Source of the DNA: a virus
Length of the DNA stretch: 26,670 nt
IMG/VR virus record: IMGVR_UViG_3300034374_000493
Location: 1 to 26,670 of that record
Strand: one strand, 5' to 3'
The notes under the pieces: generated by a model
What the model saw: the letters and a program-made list of their open reading frames with translations, nothing else
Database searches by the model: none
What the model was told of the DNA's origin: nothing
Shown: piece by piece, positions 8,155 through 17,196 of the stretch
Numbering within the stretch: the stretch's first letter is position 1
Layout: every line of letters starts with the position of its first letter
Program-made: the position numbers and the translations under genes

Positions 8155-8979
8155 TTACGGGAATGATTTCATAACTTCACTCTCAACAGCAAATAAATTT
8201 ATTGGAGTTGTTGAGTTGTTTGTTATGTCAAACACACAGTAGTGACCCAACACACCGTGCGATTCAGCAATAGCGTTCTTTATGAACAAGAAGTACGCAT
8301 CCTGTATTGGTATTGGAACTGCACCAACAATCCCGGTGTCTATAACTAAGTTATTAACACCATTCAACGGATCGTAATTAACTGCAGTAACCTGACCTGC
8401 GAGCTGTGGCGTAACAGGAATATTAGCTCCACTAACGTCTACGAATGGGGGAAGTGCAAAGTAAAGCATGTCCCCTATGGATATGATGTTGTTTATCTTG
8501 TACTGCAGGTCAAACACAATCTGATTGCCTGCAATCACAGAAGAACTCCTAGCTATACCATTCAATGAACGAAGCACATACTCACTAGACTCCGCAGGGA
8601 CAGTCCCCCTGTTACGAACAAATGCGTAGTACACCTGCTCCTTCTTCTCAAACCAATCAGCCTGAATGAATCCTGAGTCTTGAATGTCAGTAGCCAACTC
8701 AACACCCCAAGTGCTATCGCCCTCAAGGTTGATGGTCTTAAATAACTTGTTCTCCAAAGCTGAGTCGTTAAACACAGACCTTATTGTTGCAGGGTATGTC
8801 ACCTCATAGAATGTGTTCCTGTTTTCATTTACATTGTGTCTGTAAATATCACCACCATTAAAGGTGTAGAAGTAGTTATTCATACCAATCATCCAATCAG
8901 GATTGTATGAATAAAATGAAGGAAATCCTTTAACGCTTTCTTCGTATGTCAGTGTATATGTTGTGAATACTACGCTCAT
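8155..8979 (-). CDS. Virion tail protein
   Basis: A 274-residue protein. I chose the ATG at 8979 (MSVVFTTYTLTYEESVKGFP), two bases after the previous stop, over an upstream TTG at 8988. The sequence SFYSYNPDWMIGMNNYFYTF followed by GGDIYRHN and NRNTFYE recalls C-terminal parts of nozzle/muzzle proteins of Bacteroidetes phages, which report on the number and placement of tail parts. The centre (ISIGDMLYFALP and following) resembles the small beta-barrel insert of the capsid and connector proteins. The C-terminus reads IKNAIAESHGVLGHYCVFDI and FAVESEVMKSFP, a pattern I associate with structural proteins of these phages. A tail role is likely; a more exact assignment is not possible here. Confidence 0.65.
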   Translation of the reverse strand: MSVVFTTYTLTYEESVKGFPSFYSYNPDWMIGMNNYFYTFNGGDIYRHNVNENRNTFYEVTYPATIRSVFNDSALENKLFKTINLEGDSTWGVELATDIQDSGFIQADWFEKKEQVYYAFVRNRGTVPAESSEYVLRSLNGIARSSSVIAGNQIVFDLQYKINNIISIGDMLYFALPPFVDVSGANIPVTPQLAGQVTAVNYDPLNGVNNLVIDTGIVGAVPIPIQDAYFLFIKNAIAESHGVLGHYCVFDITNNSTTPINLFAVESEVMKSFP

Positions 8980-8981
8980 AA

Positions 8982-9890
8982 TTAACAAGTTGCTATTTGA
9001 ATTACTACACCATTCTGAACCTCAATAACGTCACCCGTAGATAGCTTGTAGAAACCATCGTCAGCTATGCCCTGCCCATAATCATCGTAGAACACCCAAT
9101 CATATAAACCAATAGTTCCATAGCTTCCGTTCACAGGTACGTTATATATATTTATTGAAGGGTCTACCGAACAAGCATCAAGCTTGTCTGCGTAGACTGA
9201 AGTGCTTGATATTGCAGTAAGTAGCCTTGGACAGGCAACCTCAATATTAAATGTGTTCGCTCCACTACAAGGGCTAGCTATACTTATATCTAAGTTACTA
9301 GGTCCTGCAGTAACCTTAGGTACAACTATAACGCAATCTCCCGGAGCACTAGCAGATAAGCTTACATCACCCGCAGCCACAGTAACAGACTCAGTGTTGC
9401 CTGTTGCTATAAAGTCAGAGTCAACAAATGAATAGTCGTACTCATCAAGTACATATATTGAGCCTGAAATACCACAGTCATTAGCCGTATCGCCTACAAA
9501 AGTAAAGTTTGTAGATACTGTAGATGCGTGGTATCCATCAACAGGAGAACTCAATTCGTTGTATGTGTTCCCATTATAGGAGACTTTTATTCCGTCAGGT
9601 ACTCCTGCAGGAGTAAATGTAATCACAACAGCACCAATGTCCGTAGGAGTTGCTCCAACGTTTGCAGTTACATTATACAGTCCCTCATTGCCTGAAAATG
9701 CTATAGTATTTCCGCAAGGTATGTTGCAAGATGGACATGTCTGAGCAGGAAGCAGTAAGCATCCTGACAGCTCTCTTACAATAGTCCCATCAGAATAAAA
9801 CCCATCAGCTGCACATGTAGTTAACCCTGCGTCTGTATATACAGCAGTAGAGTCAGCTAATGTATTCCCGTCTAAATAATATAATGCCAT
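8982..9890 (-). CDS. Cys-rich probable tail fibre or adhesion protein
   Basis: A 302-residue protein, low in Lys and Arg and rich in Ser, Thr, Gly, Val and Cys, predicted to be beta-structured. The ends share a short motif: AADGFY at residues 27-32 after VYTDAGLTTC, and ADDGFY at 276-281 after WVFYDDYGQG. This suggests two copies of a small module at the N- and C-termini. Central segments (TFTPAGVPDGIKVSYNGNTY, VTVAAGDVSLSASAPGDCV) look like Ig-like strands. A CPSCNIPCG segment (53-61) may form disulfides or bind metal, and the chain ends in Cys. Composition and position between tail genes indicate an exposed virion protein; receptor binding is inference only. It starts at ATG, eight bases after the previous gene. 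Confidence 0.6.
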   Translation of the reverse strand: MALYYLDGNTLADSTAVYTDAGLTTCAADGFYSDGTIVRELSGCLLLPAQTCPSCNIPCGNTIAFSGNEGLYNVTANVGATPTDIGAVVITFTPAGVPDGIKVSYNGNTYNELSSPVDGYHASTVSTNFTFVGDTANDCGISGSIYVLDEYDYSFVDSDFIATGNTESVTVAAGDVSLSASAPGDCVIVVPKVTAGPSNLDISIASPCSGANTFNIEVACPRLLTAISSTSVYADKLDACSVDPSINIYNVPVNGSYGTIGLYDWVFYDDYGQGIADDGFYKLSTGDVIEVQNGVVIQIATC

Positions 9891-9900
9891 ATCTTAAATT

Positions 9901-10134
9901 TTATTCTTCAATAATTGTCCACTCAGGACCGCTTACAATAACCAACATCTCTTCCTTTGTGTAAGGCGTTAGACCTTGAGGGGCTATGCTCTCCTTAAAC
10001 ATCATTATACCCTTGGTGTCATCTAAAGACATCCGTATATATATGTTTTGACTACCAAGGCTTTCAATCATAAGATGCTTATATCCATCAATGTCGTCCT
10101 TTAGTACAATATAATATCTCAAATCCTCTATCAT
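9901..10134 (-). CDS. Small protein of unknown function
   Basis: A 77-residue protein starting MIEDLRYYIVLKDDIDGYKH and overlapping the end of the tail-tube gene by ATGA, so it is probably translated by coupling. It is mostly beta-strand with an amphipathic character and ends in VIVSGPEWTIIEE. It has no membrane segment, cysteine or catalytic motif that I can see. Its position between the nozzle and the probable fibre gene suggests a tail-assembly or minor tail role, but I do not recognise the family. Confidence 0.7.
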   Translation of the reverse strand: MIEDLRYYIVLKDDIDGYKHLMIESLGSQNIYIRMSLDDTKGIMMFKESIAPQGLTPYTKEEMLVIVSGPEWTIIEE

Positions 10135-13100
10135 GTCGGGTAGTTTACTTCATCTAAATTAGCTGCACTCATATTGAATGGCGTTCCATCATTAGTTCCA
10201 ATTATATCATTGACAATTGTTGTAGGATCATCACGCTTGTCCATACACCAATGGCTTACAATGTCTGAAGCAAAGCTTGCCGTTGTGATGTCAATCGGTA
10301 GACCACCGTTGTATAACTCTGTCACCTCCGCAGCACTCAACTCTTTTGCAATTACTGAGAAGTGATTTGCGTTTCCGTCAATGTAATCAGCTCCCATAAA
10401 TTTTAAAGTTCCGGTTCCGTTTGTCATTCCGGTATAAGTTCCGGCACTTGCATCTCCGGTAACAACTTCCGAATCATTAATATAAATTTTCATTCCGGTG
10501 TAGGTTTTTGAGCCGTCGTAAGTGCATACAATATTTAGCCAAGTTGACAAATCTCCGGCAAGGTCAATATAACGAGCGGCAAGTCTATTTGAAGAATTTG
10601 TAAGTAATTCGAAGAATATTCTTCCGTTTGAGGTCATTCGAAGACGGTATTCATTACTTTTGTTGAAAATTATTCCGTTGGTGCTTGAAGGAAAAGCGTC
10701 TAAATAAACCCAAGCAGAGAAACTAAAAGGTTGGTCCGTTACGCCATCACCAAAACTTAAGTCGTCAGCGTCCGCAACTTCAACAAATTGGTTTATTCCG
10801 TCAAATATAAAACTTGCCTGTAGTGAACCATCACTACATACACAGCAAGCATCAAACTCATCAACACCATAACATAACTCAGCCTCAGTACTATTGGTAT
10901 AGTCGTATATCAAGTACAGATAATCACCCGAAGGAGGCATAGCAAAGCTAGCACTGTACTGCGTTGTTCCAATAATGTTCGGTCCGCTTATAGGCGTAGC
11001 CTCAGTAGACAAACCTAATAGCGTGTTTATATCAGCCTGAGTATTATTGTATAATACATTACTTCTATGGTATCTGAAGTTGTCTGTCAATATATCAAAC
11101 CTAAATGTGTCAAACATACGCTGATTACATATCATTGTAACATTGGCTGCATCACTAGGTATATAACCACCACCTTGAGCACCTGTTATAATATTGTAGT
11201 ATGAAACAAGAGGGTATGCTCCTGATCCAAAGCTAACTAAATTACTGTGCAGTGGCGATGTAAACGTTCCATCATTCCATCTATACTCGTTATGTATCGT
11301 ATCACCCGAATCAGCATTGCTTGTTAAAGTAACAAGAACGATGTTCATAATTGTCTTTTCAGGACACTTAACAGTCAGGTTTATAGTAAAGCTTCCCTTT
11401 GCAGTTAACGAAACAACACCCGTCTCGTTTGATACTGAACTCTTATTAAACGTTAATGTGCCTGACGTAGATACATCACCTGTGGTGTAATCAGAGCCAT
11501 TATAGTTTGCATTTACCGTAAAAGCACCATCACCACCAACAACCTCATAATCAATATCAACGTCACCAACATATTCACCAAAGTCATAACACGCACTATA
11601 CGGCAATGTCGTAGAGATAGATATTGTCCTTGTGCTACCACACTCAATACAGTCAGTATCTACAGGCAATGCTATTGTGTTAGATGACAATACATACTCA
11701 TTCATATACGGATCGAATCCACCAAGCTTCTGCGTTTGGAATGAAACGTTGAATAGGTCTCTAAACCAACTACGCATCCCCTGCATTGATATGACAGTCA
11801 ATTGGTCAGCACCCGTAAGACCACCCTTCAATTGAATCACAGCACCACGCTTTGCATCCGTGAAATACTTATCAGCACCAAACTGAGCAAAACTCTCGGG
11901 GTTGTGTGATATACCATACTCCTCAACACGAGCAATCTGCTGACCAACAATTTCAGGAACTGATGTTATAGCACCACCACCTGCTGCGTCAGACAGTACA
12001 TTCTTGTTCACCTGAACGTAAGATATTTTATCCTCCTGTAGTGTAAGTATGTCTGTCTCTCTAGGGAATAGTTTCATGATAGGACCATACGACATCTCAA
12101 GAGGCTTGAAGTTTAACAGCCCTAGGTTGAACTCATTAAGTCTATTTATGTTTGACTCAGGGTTATACACGCCACTGTATGTCAAGTCAGCGAACCTCCT
12201 CTCTTCTCCATATACCTCAGAGTCTGTAGTCGTAGCACGGTTGCCTAAGACAAGCTCCTTGCCTGCTATTGAGTCCTCAATCTTGTAACTCTCTACACCA
12301 TTACCAAAAGAAAAACAGTTAAAGAAGTCTGTATTAACAATACCCGGAGTGTTTGTCCCAAAGTCTTGGTCTTGTGTATTACCCAAGTGCTCACCATCTG
12401 CTGTTATACCGAACGACTCTGATGACTCATACCATAAGTCAGGCTCTGCATCCTGAGGGTCTGACTCAAATACAATTAGGTTGTCAGAACGAAGTACTTC
12501 AATCCTAACCTTTAATCTACTAGTAAGTTTCTTAGCCTGTCCTCCTCCTACAAAACTTCTAAATGAAAAGTATGTCCTGCCACTATCTGTCCTAATTAAA
12601 CTTAATACATCGTCAGGATAAGCTGAAAGTCCTATTGGAAATGGATACCCTGTCAAGTCATAGTTTGGACCTGTAGAAGACGTACCATCACTATCTGACT
12701 GTGCAGATAATGCCGTAGCTATATTGTTACTGTCAAACCAATCTTCAAAACTAGTATAATCTTGAGGTGATGTAAATGTAGCGTCTACTTTCCAAAAACG
12801 TGGACCTACAGGGCTAAAAATTCCACCACCTATTCTCTTGCATTGGACTTTTATCCTAATCTTACTTCCTGCAGGTATGTCATACGGTATATATGTACTT
12901 GGATTAGATGGATCTTGAATGTCTATAGGATAGTCAACCTGTACGTACTGACCTAAAGAATTAGTTTCTTTTCTTATTTGACCATATGTTATATATGAAT
13001 TTGGAGCAAGTGCAGTGCTGAAGTTATTTGCACGAATCTTCATGTATACACCCGCAGGCACATAGTCAATTGGATTGCCTTCGCTATCAATAGGCTCAGG

Positions 13101-15233
13101 GTTTAAGAAGTCTCTTGGTTTAGCCTCCTTCTCTAGCACCGTAACCCATGTACACTCGTCCTTAGGACCTTGTGTATCCCTCTTTACAATAAGCTCATCA
13201 CCCTCCTCAATCTTCTGAGAGTTCTGCCCCTCTAATAAGAAGTAGTCAGCCCCTGACGTTGGGTCTCTGAAGAAGAAGTTTGTGTATATTATGTCATAGT
13301 CCTTCTTGTCAGGCTTGATACAGAACTTGTATCTTGTCGCCCAATATGGAGCTTTCTGTGTTATTGGTATAGTTACATCAATCGTGTTCTTAAACTCAGA
13401 CGCACTACAAGGAACGTGTACATTATTCTGTGGACTAACCAATGCAGTTGTGCTTCTGCCATACTCATCCATGTATATGATACCAACCTCATACCCCCTG
13501 TTGCTATGCAAACTAGATGGTGCACCTACTTTTTGGTACTCTGCAGATGCATCAAGTATCCTGTAGTACTCATAACTTTCGTGAGTAATTGCATTTTCGT
13601 CATCAACGAATAACATTGCAGGAAGTTGAAATCCAATTGTAGTAATGGTTGGATTTGCAAGTACTCTTATTGGTGTGTCTACCTGAAGAACACCACTCTT
13701 ATACTTATACAAAGTAGGAGTTCCCGATAGTTGGTTAGGTATAGTACAGTTGAATATGTCTGTGAATGTAGCACCATTACAAGCATCATCTACAGGCTCA
13801 ATATTTCCTACAGTACCAACCTTACTTAAAAAGTCAGGGTCACTTGCTAGTGCATATACACTACTAAAGTCTTGCTGAAGCCTATAAGTGAATGATATGA
13901 TTTGTTCTGTAGTTGTCTCAGTTGGGTATGGAGTATCACCCGACCATTGTGCATGTTCAAACCTTATGGTTATAGCAATCAGTGCATCTGCCACTAGATT
14001 CACTCCTGCGAAGTCAACGTATATTACTGAGTCAGTAACAGGAGTGGGTATATTATTGTCAATGAAATAAGTTTGACCGCCAAGCACATATGTCAGCTGT
14101 TCTGAACCTATATCCTCACTAGACAGTGTGGTTATATACTCAAGCTTTACAAACTCGTCATTCAAGTCTACTAACTCATAGTCCTCTAAGTAGTTCCCAT
14201 AGAACAATCGATTGCCCATAAGCGTCTGAGCCTGTGCAAGCCTAGGAACGTTGTCATACAGCCTGAGTATCTCAGAATCAGGAAGTATTGTAAATATCTT
14301 ACTGTTTGTAAACACATAAGTCTCATCCGAATTATCAGTAAGACCTAGCTTAGACTTGTCAATCTCCTCAATAATCTTTATCACAGACGAGTTCATATCC
14401 TTAAACAATAACTCAACAGACTTAACCAAAGGTCCTCCTGTGTTGTAAATAATCCCACACTTATTGGTTGTGTTCAACATACCATCATTCAGTGCTGTAG
14501 CAATGTTATAGTTAAATGTCCCCGGCAAAAATGTCGGCACTGTAAACTGAGACGTAGCCGAGTACTCGCCATCTGCATACTTATATCTGTAAGCAAAACA
14601 TATAAACCTGTCCTCTAAAAAGTTTTCCTCAGAACTTGCAGTCAATGGAATTATTGTAGGCGAGTTTATAGGTGGCTTCTTTATAACAAGTATAGCCTCG
14701 TTTGTGAAACCATCTATCCCCGCAGATGGGGGGTCATATGTAGACTTTACGTTTATCTTCCTTGGCTGATTGTAGTTGTCTGTGAATAACAACAAGTCCT
14801 CAATCTTATTTACTCCCGTAATTAAATACTTATCGTTGAAGTTCAACGTAGTATTTATACCTCCCCCATCATTGACAGACACAACGTGGTATACTATCAC
14901 GCCCGTCTGTACATTTAATGAGACAATCAAGTCAAGCTTGTTAGTAGGTGACGCTGTAAAACTAGGGTCATGAACGAACCAATATATTGTCTCATTCGAT
15001 CCGTCATCAAAAGCACCAATACAACGAGCATCATCACTAAGCTCATTGCCGTCATAAGCTAATGTTGACAGCCTACTGTTACCCTTTGAGTTCTCGATAA
15101 CCCCAACCTCAGAACCTTCGGTAGACCCCATCCTAATATTAAGTGCGTCAATGTACTCACCGTTTGGTACGATACGTTCATCGAGCGTCTTATTCATACG
15201 ACCCAAAGTAAAATTTCTTGTCAAGTTTGCCAT
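10131..15233 (-). CDS. Tail-tube (nozzle/muzzle)-like protein with C-terminal LamG domain
   Basis: A 1700-residue protein beginning MANLTRNFTLGRMNKTLDER, followed by NGEYIDALNIRMGSTEGSEV and GVIENSKGN. This opening is typical of gp12/gp10-type tail nozzle proteins of short-tailed phages and of the muzzle proteins of crAss-like phages. These form the distal tail tube and carry beta-propeller-like domains; IYWFVHDP, VVYHVVSVNDGG-like and LLLFTDNYNQPRKIN segments fit propeller blades. Cysteines cluster near residues 1455-1466 (FDACCVCSDGS). After this cluster, from about residue 1475 to the end, comes a LamG/concanavalin-type jelly roll (VEVADADDLSFGDG, SFSAWVYLDAFPSSTN, GMKIYIN, ELSAAEVTELYNGG), probably for binding surface glycans. 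The DNA for part of this domain differs in composition from its surroundings. It is far longer than T7 gp12 (794 residues). Confidence 0.8.
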   Translation of the reverse strand: MANLTRNFTLGRMNKTLDERIVPNGEYIDALNIRMGSTEGSEVGVIENSKGNSRLSTLAYDGNELSDDARCIGAFDDGSNETIYWFVHDPSFTASPTNKLDLIVSLNVQTGVIVYHVVSVNDGGGINTTLNFNDKYLITGVNKIEDLLLFTDNYNQPRKINVKSTYDPPSAGIDGFTNEAILVIKKPPINSPTIIPLTASSEENFLEDRFICFAYRYKYADGEYSATSQFTVPTFLPGTFNYNIATALNDGMLNTTNKCGIIYNTGGPLVKSVELLFKDMNSSVIKIIEEIDKSKLGLTDNSDETYVFTNSKIFTILPDSEILRLYDNVPRLAQAQTLMGNRLFYGNYLEDYELVDLNDEFVKLEYITTLSSEDIGSEQLTYVLGGQTYFIDNNIPTPVTDSVIYVDFAGVNLVADALIAITIRFEHAQWSGDTPYPTETTTEQIISFTYRLQQDFSSVYALASDPDFLSKVGTVGNIEPVDDACNGATFTDIFNCTIPNQLSGTPTLYKYKSGVLQVDTPIRVLANPTITTIGFQLPAMLFVDDENAITHESYEYYRILDASAEYQKVGAPSSLHSNRGYEVGIIYMDEYGRSTTALVSPQNNVHVPCSASEFKNTIDVTIPITQKAPYWATRYKFCIKPDKKDYDIIYTNFFFRDPTSGADYFLLEGQNSQKIEEGDELIVKRDTQGPKDECTWVTVLEKEAKPRDFLNPEPIDSEGNPIDYVPAGVYMKIRANNFSTALAPNSYITYGQIRKETNSLGQYVQVDYPIDIQDPSNPSTYIPYDIPAGSKIRIKVQCKRIGGGIFSPVGPRFWKVDATFTSPQDYTSFEDWFDSNNIATALSAQSDSDGTSSTGPNYDLTGYPFPIGLSAYPDDVLSLIRTDSGRTYFSFRSFVGGGQAKKLTSRLKVRIEVLRSDNLIVFESDPQDAEPDLWYESSESFGITADGEHLGNTQDQDFGTNTPGIVNTDFFNCFSFGNGVESYKIEDSIAGKELVLGNRATTTDSEVYGEERRFADLTYSGVYNPESNINRLNEFNLGLLNFKPLEMSYGPIMKLFPRETDILTLQEDKISYVQVNKNVLSDAAGGGAITSVPEIVGQQIARVEEYGISHNPESFAQFGADKYFTDAKRGAVIQLKGGLTGADQLTVISMQGMRSWFRDLFNVSFQTQKLGGFDPYMNEYVLSSNTIALPVDTDCIECGSTRTISISTTLPYSACYDFGEYVGDVDIDYEVVGGDGAFTVNANYNGSDYTTGDVSTSGTLTFNKSSVSNETGVVSLTAKGSFTINLTVKCPEKTIMNIVLVTLTSNADSGDTIHNEYRWNDGTFTSPLHSNLVSFGSGAYPLVSYYNIITGAQGGGYIPSDAANVTMICNQRMFDTFRFDILTDNFRYHRSNVLYNNTQADINTLLGLSTEATPISGPNIIGTTQYSASFAMPPSGDYLYLIYDYTNSTEAELCYGVDEFDACCVCSDGSLQASFIFDGINQFVEVADADDLSFGDGVTDQPFSFSAWVYLDAFPSSTNGIIFNKSNEYRLRMTSNGRIFFELLTNSSNRLAARYIDLAGDLSTWLNIVCTYDGSKTYTGMKIYINDSEVVTGDASAGTYTGMTNGTGTLKFMGADYIDGNANHFSVIAKELSAAEVTELYNGGLPIDITTASFASDIVSHWCMDKRDDPTTIVNDIIGTNDGTPFNMSAANLDEVNYPT
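10370..10815 (-). other. Compositionally distinct segment encoding the LamG core
   Basis: Within the tail-tube gene, this stretch encodes the core of the LamG-type domain with codon choices unlike its neighbours, such as ACC-GGA and TTC-GAA type pairs. Six CCGG tetranucleotides fall between 10411 and 10558, whereas I counted only about 22 in the remaining 26 kb. Boundaries are approximate by eye. The simplest reading is a recently acquired domain. Confidence 0.6.
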
Positions 15234-15234
15234 A

Positions 15235-16161
15235 CTACTTAATCCACTTATCTTGTCCCCTTAGTGTCTGTAATAACCTTCCGGGATGTATATTGCTAAT
15301 TCTTATCTTTGCGTTTCTTAATAATGCACCCTTCCTTCTCCTAACCCTATCCACAACATACTCCTGTACGTTTAGCTTTGAGCTTAGTATTGCATACTCA
15401 ATGGCTGCGTATATGTAGTCCTCAAAGAGTTTATTAACTGAAACCCTAGAGTCATCTCCATTCTCCATTCCGTCAGACACATACTCAAGTATAACTAAGT
15501 TGTCCTTTATGCTTGAGCTGAAGTTTATAACGCCTGACTTCTTGTCAATAGTAAATGTTGGGTTGGCGTTTGCTGTCTCAGTATTAAGACCAAACCTAGC
15601 ACCAATCTGAAAGTCAAAATACCAACAGCCATCAACATTGTAACCCGGTAGTCCATTGAACTGTGGGTTGTTTTGGTCTAGGTATACACTCTTCTTAGTG
15701 CCTGTAATTCTATCATAGTCTATGTTTGAAAACTCAGGTCTGAGTATGTTGCCGTCAATATCAAATAGTATATTGCCTGAATTGTCCTGCAGGTAAGCGT
15801 TAGCCGTCTGCGTTTGGAAGTTCTCTGTAAGTGGGTATAGTACGCCATCCTTATACATAGAGATACGAACCCAATTCACATAGTCAGCAGGTAGCACATA
15901 CCTAAGGTTCTCACTCACGTTCAACTCCAATACCTTGATCTCCTTGAACGCATCGTAGTTTAATTCTTGTATCGCACGCTTAGCATGGAACAATACCTTG
16001 AACCTCTCCTCGTTGTTGACAAGGTTGTGGTTTCCTGCATACATCAACATAAAGTTGTTGACTATATTGTACAGTGAGACATACTGATACGAACCCCAAT
16101 TAGCATCCTGAGGGCTGTTACCATTATTGTCATAATATTGATATTCTGATATATATGCCAT
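15235..16161 (-). CDS. Head-tail connector (ring/adaptor) protein, second
   Basis: A 308-residue protein. The first 100 residues are helical (YNIVNNFMLMYAGNHNLVNN, RFKVLFHAKRAIQELNYDAF) and lead to LPADYVNWVRISMYKDGVLY, a pattern known in gp11/gp4-type adaptor proteins of short-tailed phages. The middle is beta-rich, and the C-terminus has a helix DYIYAAIEYAILSSKLNVQE followed by a very basic helix (VVDRVRRRKGALLRNAKIRI) that could contact DNA in the channel. Adaptors bridge portal and tail tube and retain packaged DNA. It is coupled to the previous gene by TAATG and is followed one base later by the giant tail gene. The stop is TAG. Confidence 0.7.
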   Translation of the reverse strand: MAYISEYQYYDNNGNSPQDANWGSYQYVSLYNIVNNFMLMYAGNHNLVNNEERFKVLFHAKRAIQELNYDAFKEIKVLELNVSENLRYVLPADYVNWVRISMYKDGVLYPLTENFQTQTANAYLQDNSGNILFDIDGNILRPEFSNIDYDRITGTKKSVYLDQNNPQFNGLPGYNVDGCWYFDFQIGARFGLNTETANANPTFTIDKKSGVINFSSSIKDNLVILEYVSDGMENGDDSRVSVNKLFEDYIYAAIEYAILSSKLNVQEYVVDRVRRRKGALLRNAKIRISNIHPGRLLQTLRGQDKWIK

Positions 16162-17114
16162 TATAATTCTTCTTGGTTATTTTTTTGTTCTTCTGTCTGT
16201 CCAAAGTTGTATACGTCAGCCTCTCTTATTGAAACGCCTGCATACTGAAGTATCTTAACAACCAAGTCAGCCTCAGCATCCAACGGTAACTCAAAGTCTT
16301 GGTAGTCAGCATTAGACGCATCAAACGAAGGCTCTCCATTAATCAAAGATACATACGTCCAATTAGGATCTTTCGGGTATCTTATGTACTGAGATACCAC
16401 CCTCCCTACAAGATTTATTGTGTCAGGGTATACATCAATAGCTGCACCCTCAAGTGTGTACGCAGGGAATAATATACTTGGGCTTATCAACATAGAATTG
16501 TTAAGCATAGTAATCTTGCTGTGAGTAACCTTCTCAGCCTCGTTGAACCTAGTACCCTTCTGATATACAGTATACGGTCTAGGGAACGAGTCAAAAAAAC
16601 TGCCCGTAACTAAAAGGGTTGTGTCAGACACTACGTTTATTACTGTAACATACTGAACGCCTCCATTCTCAACGGCAACAATATCTCCCGGACTAACTGA
16701 CGCTGTGAACGTAGCAGTAGAGTCAATCACCTCATTGCCACCAACAACAGAACCTGTTGTAGTACCTGCAACTAAATAGTCTGCATACACCAACACCTTG
16801 TTGAGCATGTAGTAGTCGTCACCCGTAGTCGTCTCTGATGGCGTAAAGTATTTATTTAAAACCTGATTAACTAACCCCTTTGTTTCTGAGAATACATCGA
16901 TATCCTCCTCTATTTTTTTTGTAATGTCAGCATACCCTGTGCCTGATGACCTTGCATTCTCCTTGTTTATCTGATAGTTGTATGAATACAAATAGCTTTC
17001 AAACAAGTCTAACTGTGCCTGCTTCGCAAACAAGTTGAAGTCAGATGGAGATAGATACCCGTAATTATTCTTATTAAGAACAGAGAGAACTGTATTTCTA
17101 ACTGTGTTTATCAT
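16161..17114 (-). CDS. Head-tail connector (ring/adaptor) protein, first
   Basis: A 317-residue protein starting MINTVRNTVLSVLNKNNYGY. The open frame runs on to 17246, but that extension would cross the terminator and promoter-like element, so the ATG at 17114 is used. The N-terminal helices (LSPSDFNLFAKQAQLDLFES) match, from memory, connector proteins of crAss-like and other Bacteroidetes podoviruses that dock on the portal. Near residues 120 to 180 there is a small beta-barrel-like insert (VSPGDIVAVENGGVQYVTVI). The C-terminal helix (LDAEADLVVKILQYAGVSIR) is followed by a Gln/Asn/Glu-rich tail. Its stop overlaps the next start by one base (TAATG), so the two connector genes are translationally coupled. 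The role is inferred from order and resemblance. Confidence 0.65.
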   Translation of the reverse strand: MINTVRNTVLSVLNKNNYGYLSPSDFNLFAKQAQLDLFESYLYSYNYQINKENARSSGTGYADITKKIEEDIDVFSETKGLVNQVLNKYFTPSETTTGDDYYMLNKVLVYADYLVAGTTTGSVVGGNEVIDSTATFTASVSPGDIVAVENGGVQYVTVINVVSDTTLLVTGSFFDSFPRPYTVYQKGTRFNEAEKVTHSKITMLNNSMLISPSILFPAYTLEGAAIDVYPDTINLVGRVVSQYIRYPKDPNWTYVSLINGEPSFDASNADYQDFELPLDAEADLVVKILQYAGVSIREADVYNFGQTEEQKNNQEEL

Positions 17115-17128
17115 CCTAAATCTTTTTA

Positions 17129-17136
17129 CAAAGATA
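17129..17136 (-). promoter_or_regulatory. Bacteroidetes-type -7 promoter element (TATCTTTG)
   Basis: Directly after the second terminator the minus strand reads CCTTATCTTTGTAAAAAG, with an exact TAnnTTTG match 14 bases before the ATG at 17114. The TTTGTAAAAA segment is shared with the element upstream of the scaffold gene. Its position right after a terminator makes it a strong candidate for the promoter of the connector and tail genes. Confidence 0.55.
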
Positions 17137-17139
17137 AGG

Positions 17140-17173
17140 AAAAAAAAATAGGTGTCTATTTTTAGACACCTAT
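17140..17173 (-). terminator. Second intrinsic terminator
   Basis: On the minus strand a perfect ten-pair stem, ATAGGTGTCT with AGACACCTAT, encloses an AAAAAT loop and is followed by eight or nine T residues. It starts about 24 bases after the stop of the gene ending at 17197. A promoter-like element follows three bases after the T tract, so transcription is stopped and apparently restarted here. Confidence 0.92.
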
Positions 17174-17196
17174 CCAATATTAATATATAATAACCC

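Noticed and set aside
8982-10815. Diversity-generating retroelement target in the fibre or LamG region
   Set aside because: No reverse transcriptase gene or near-identical template/variable repeat pair is visible in the window.
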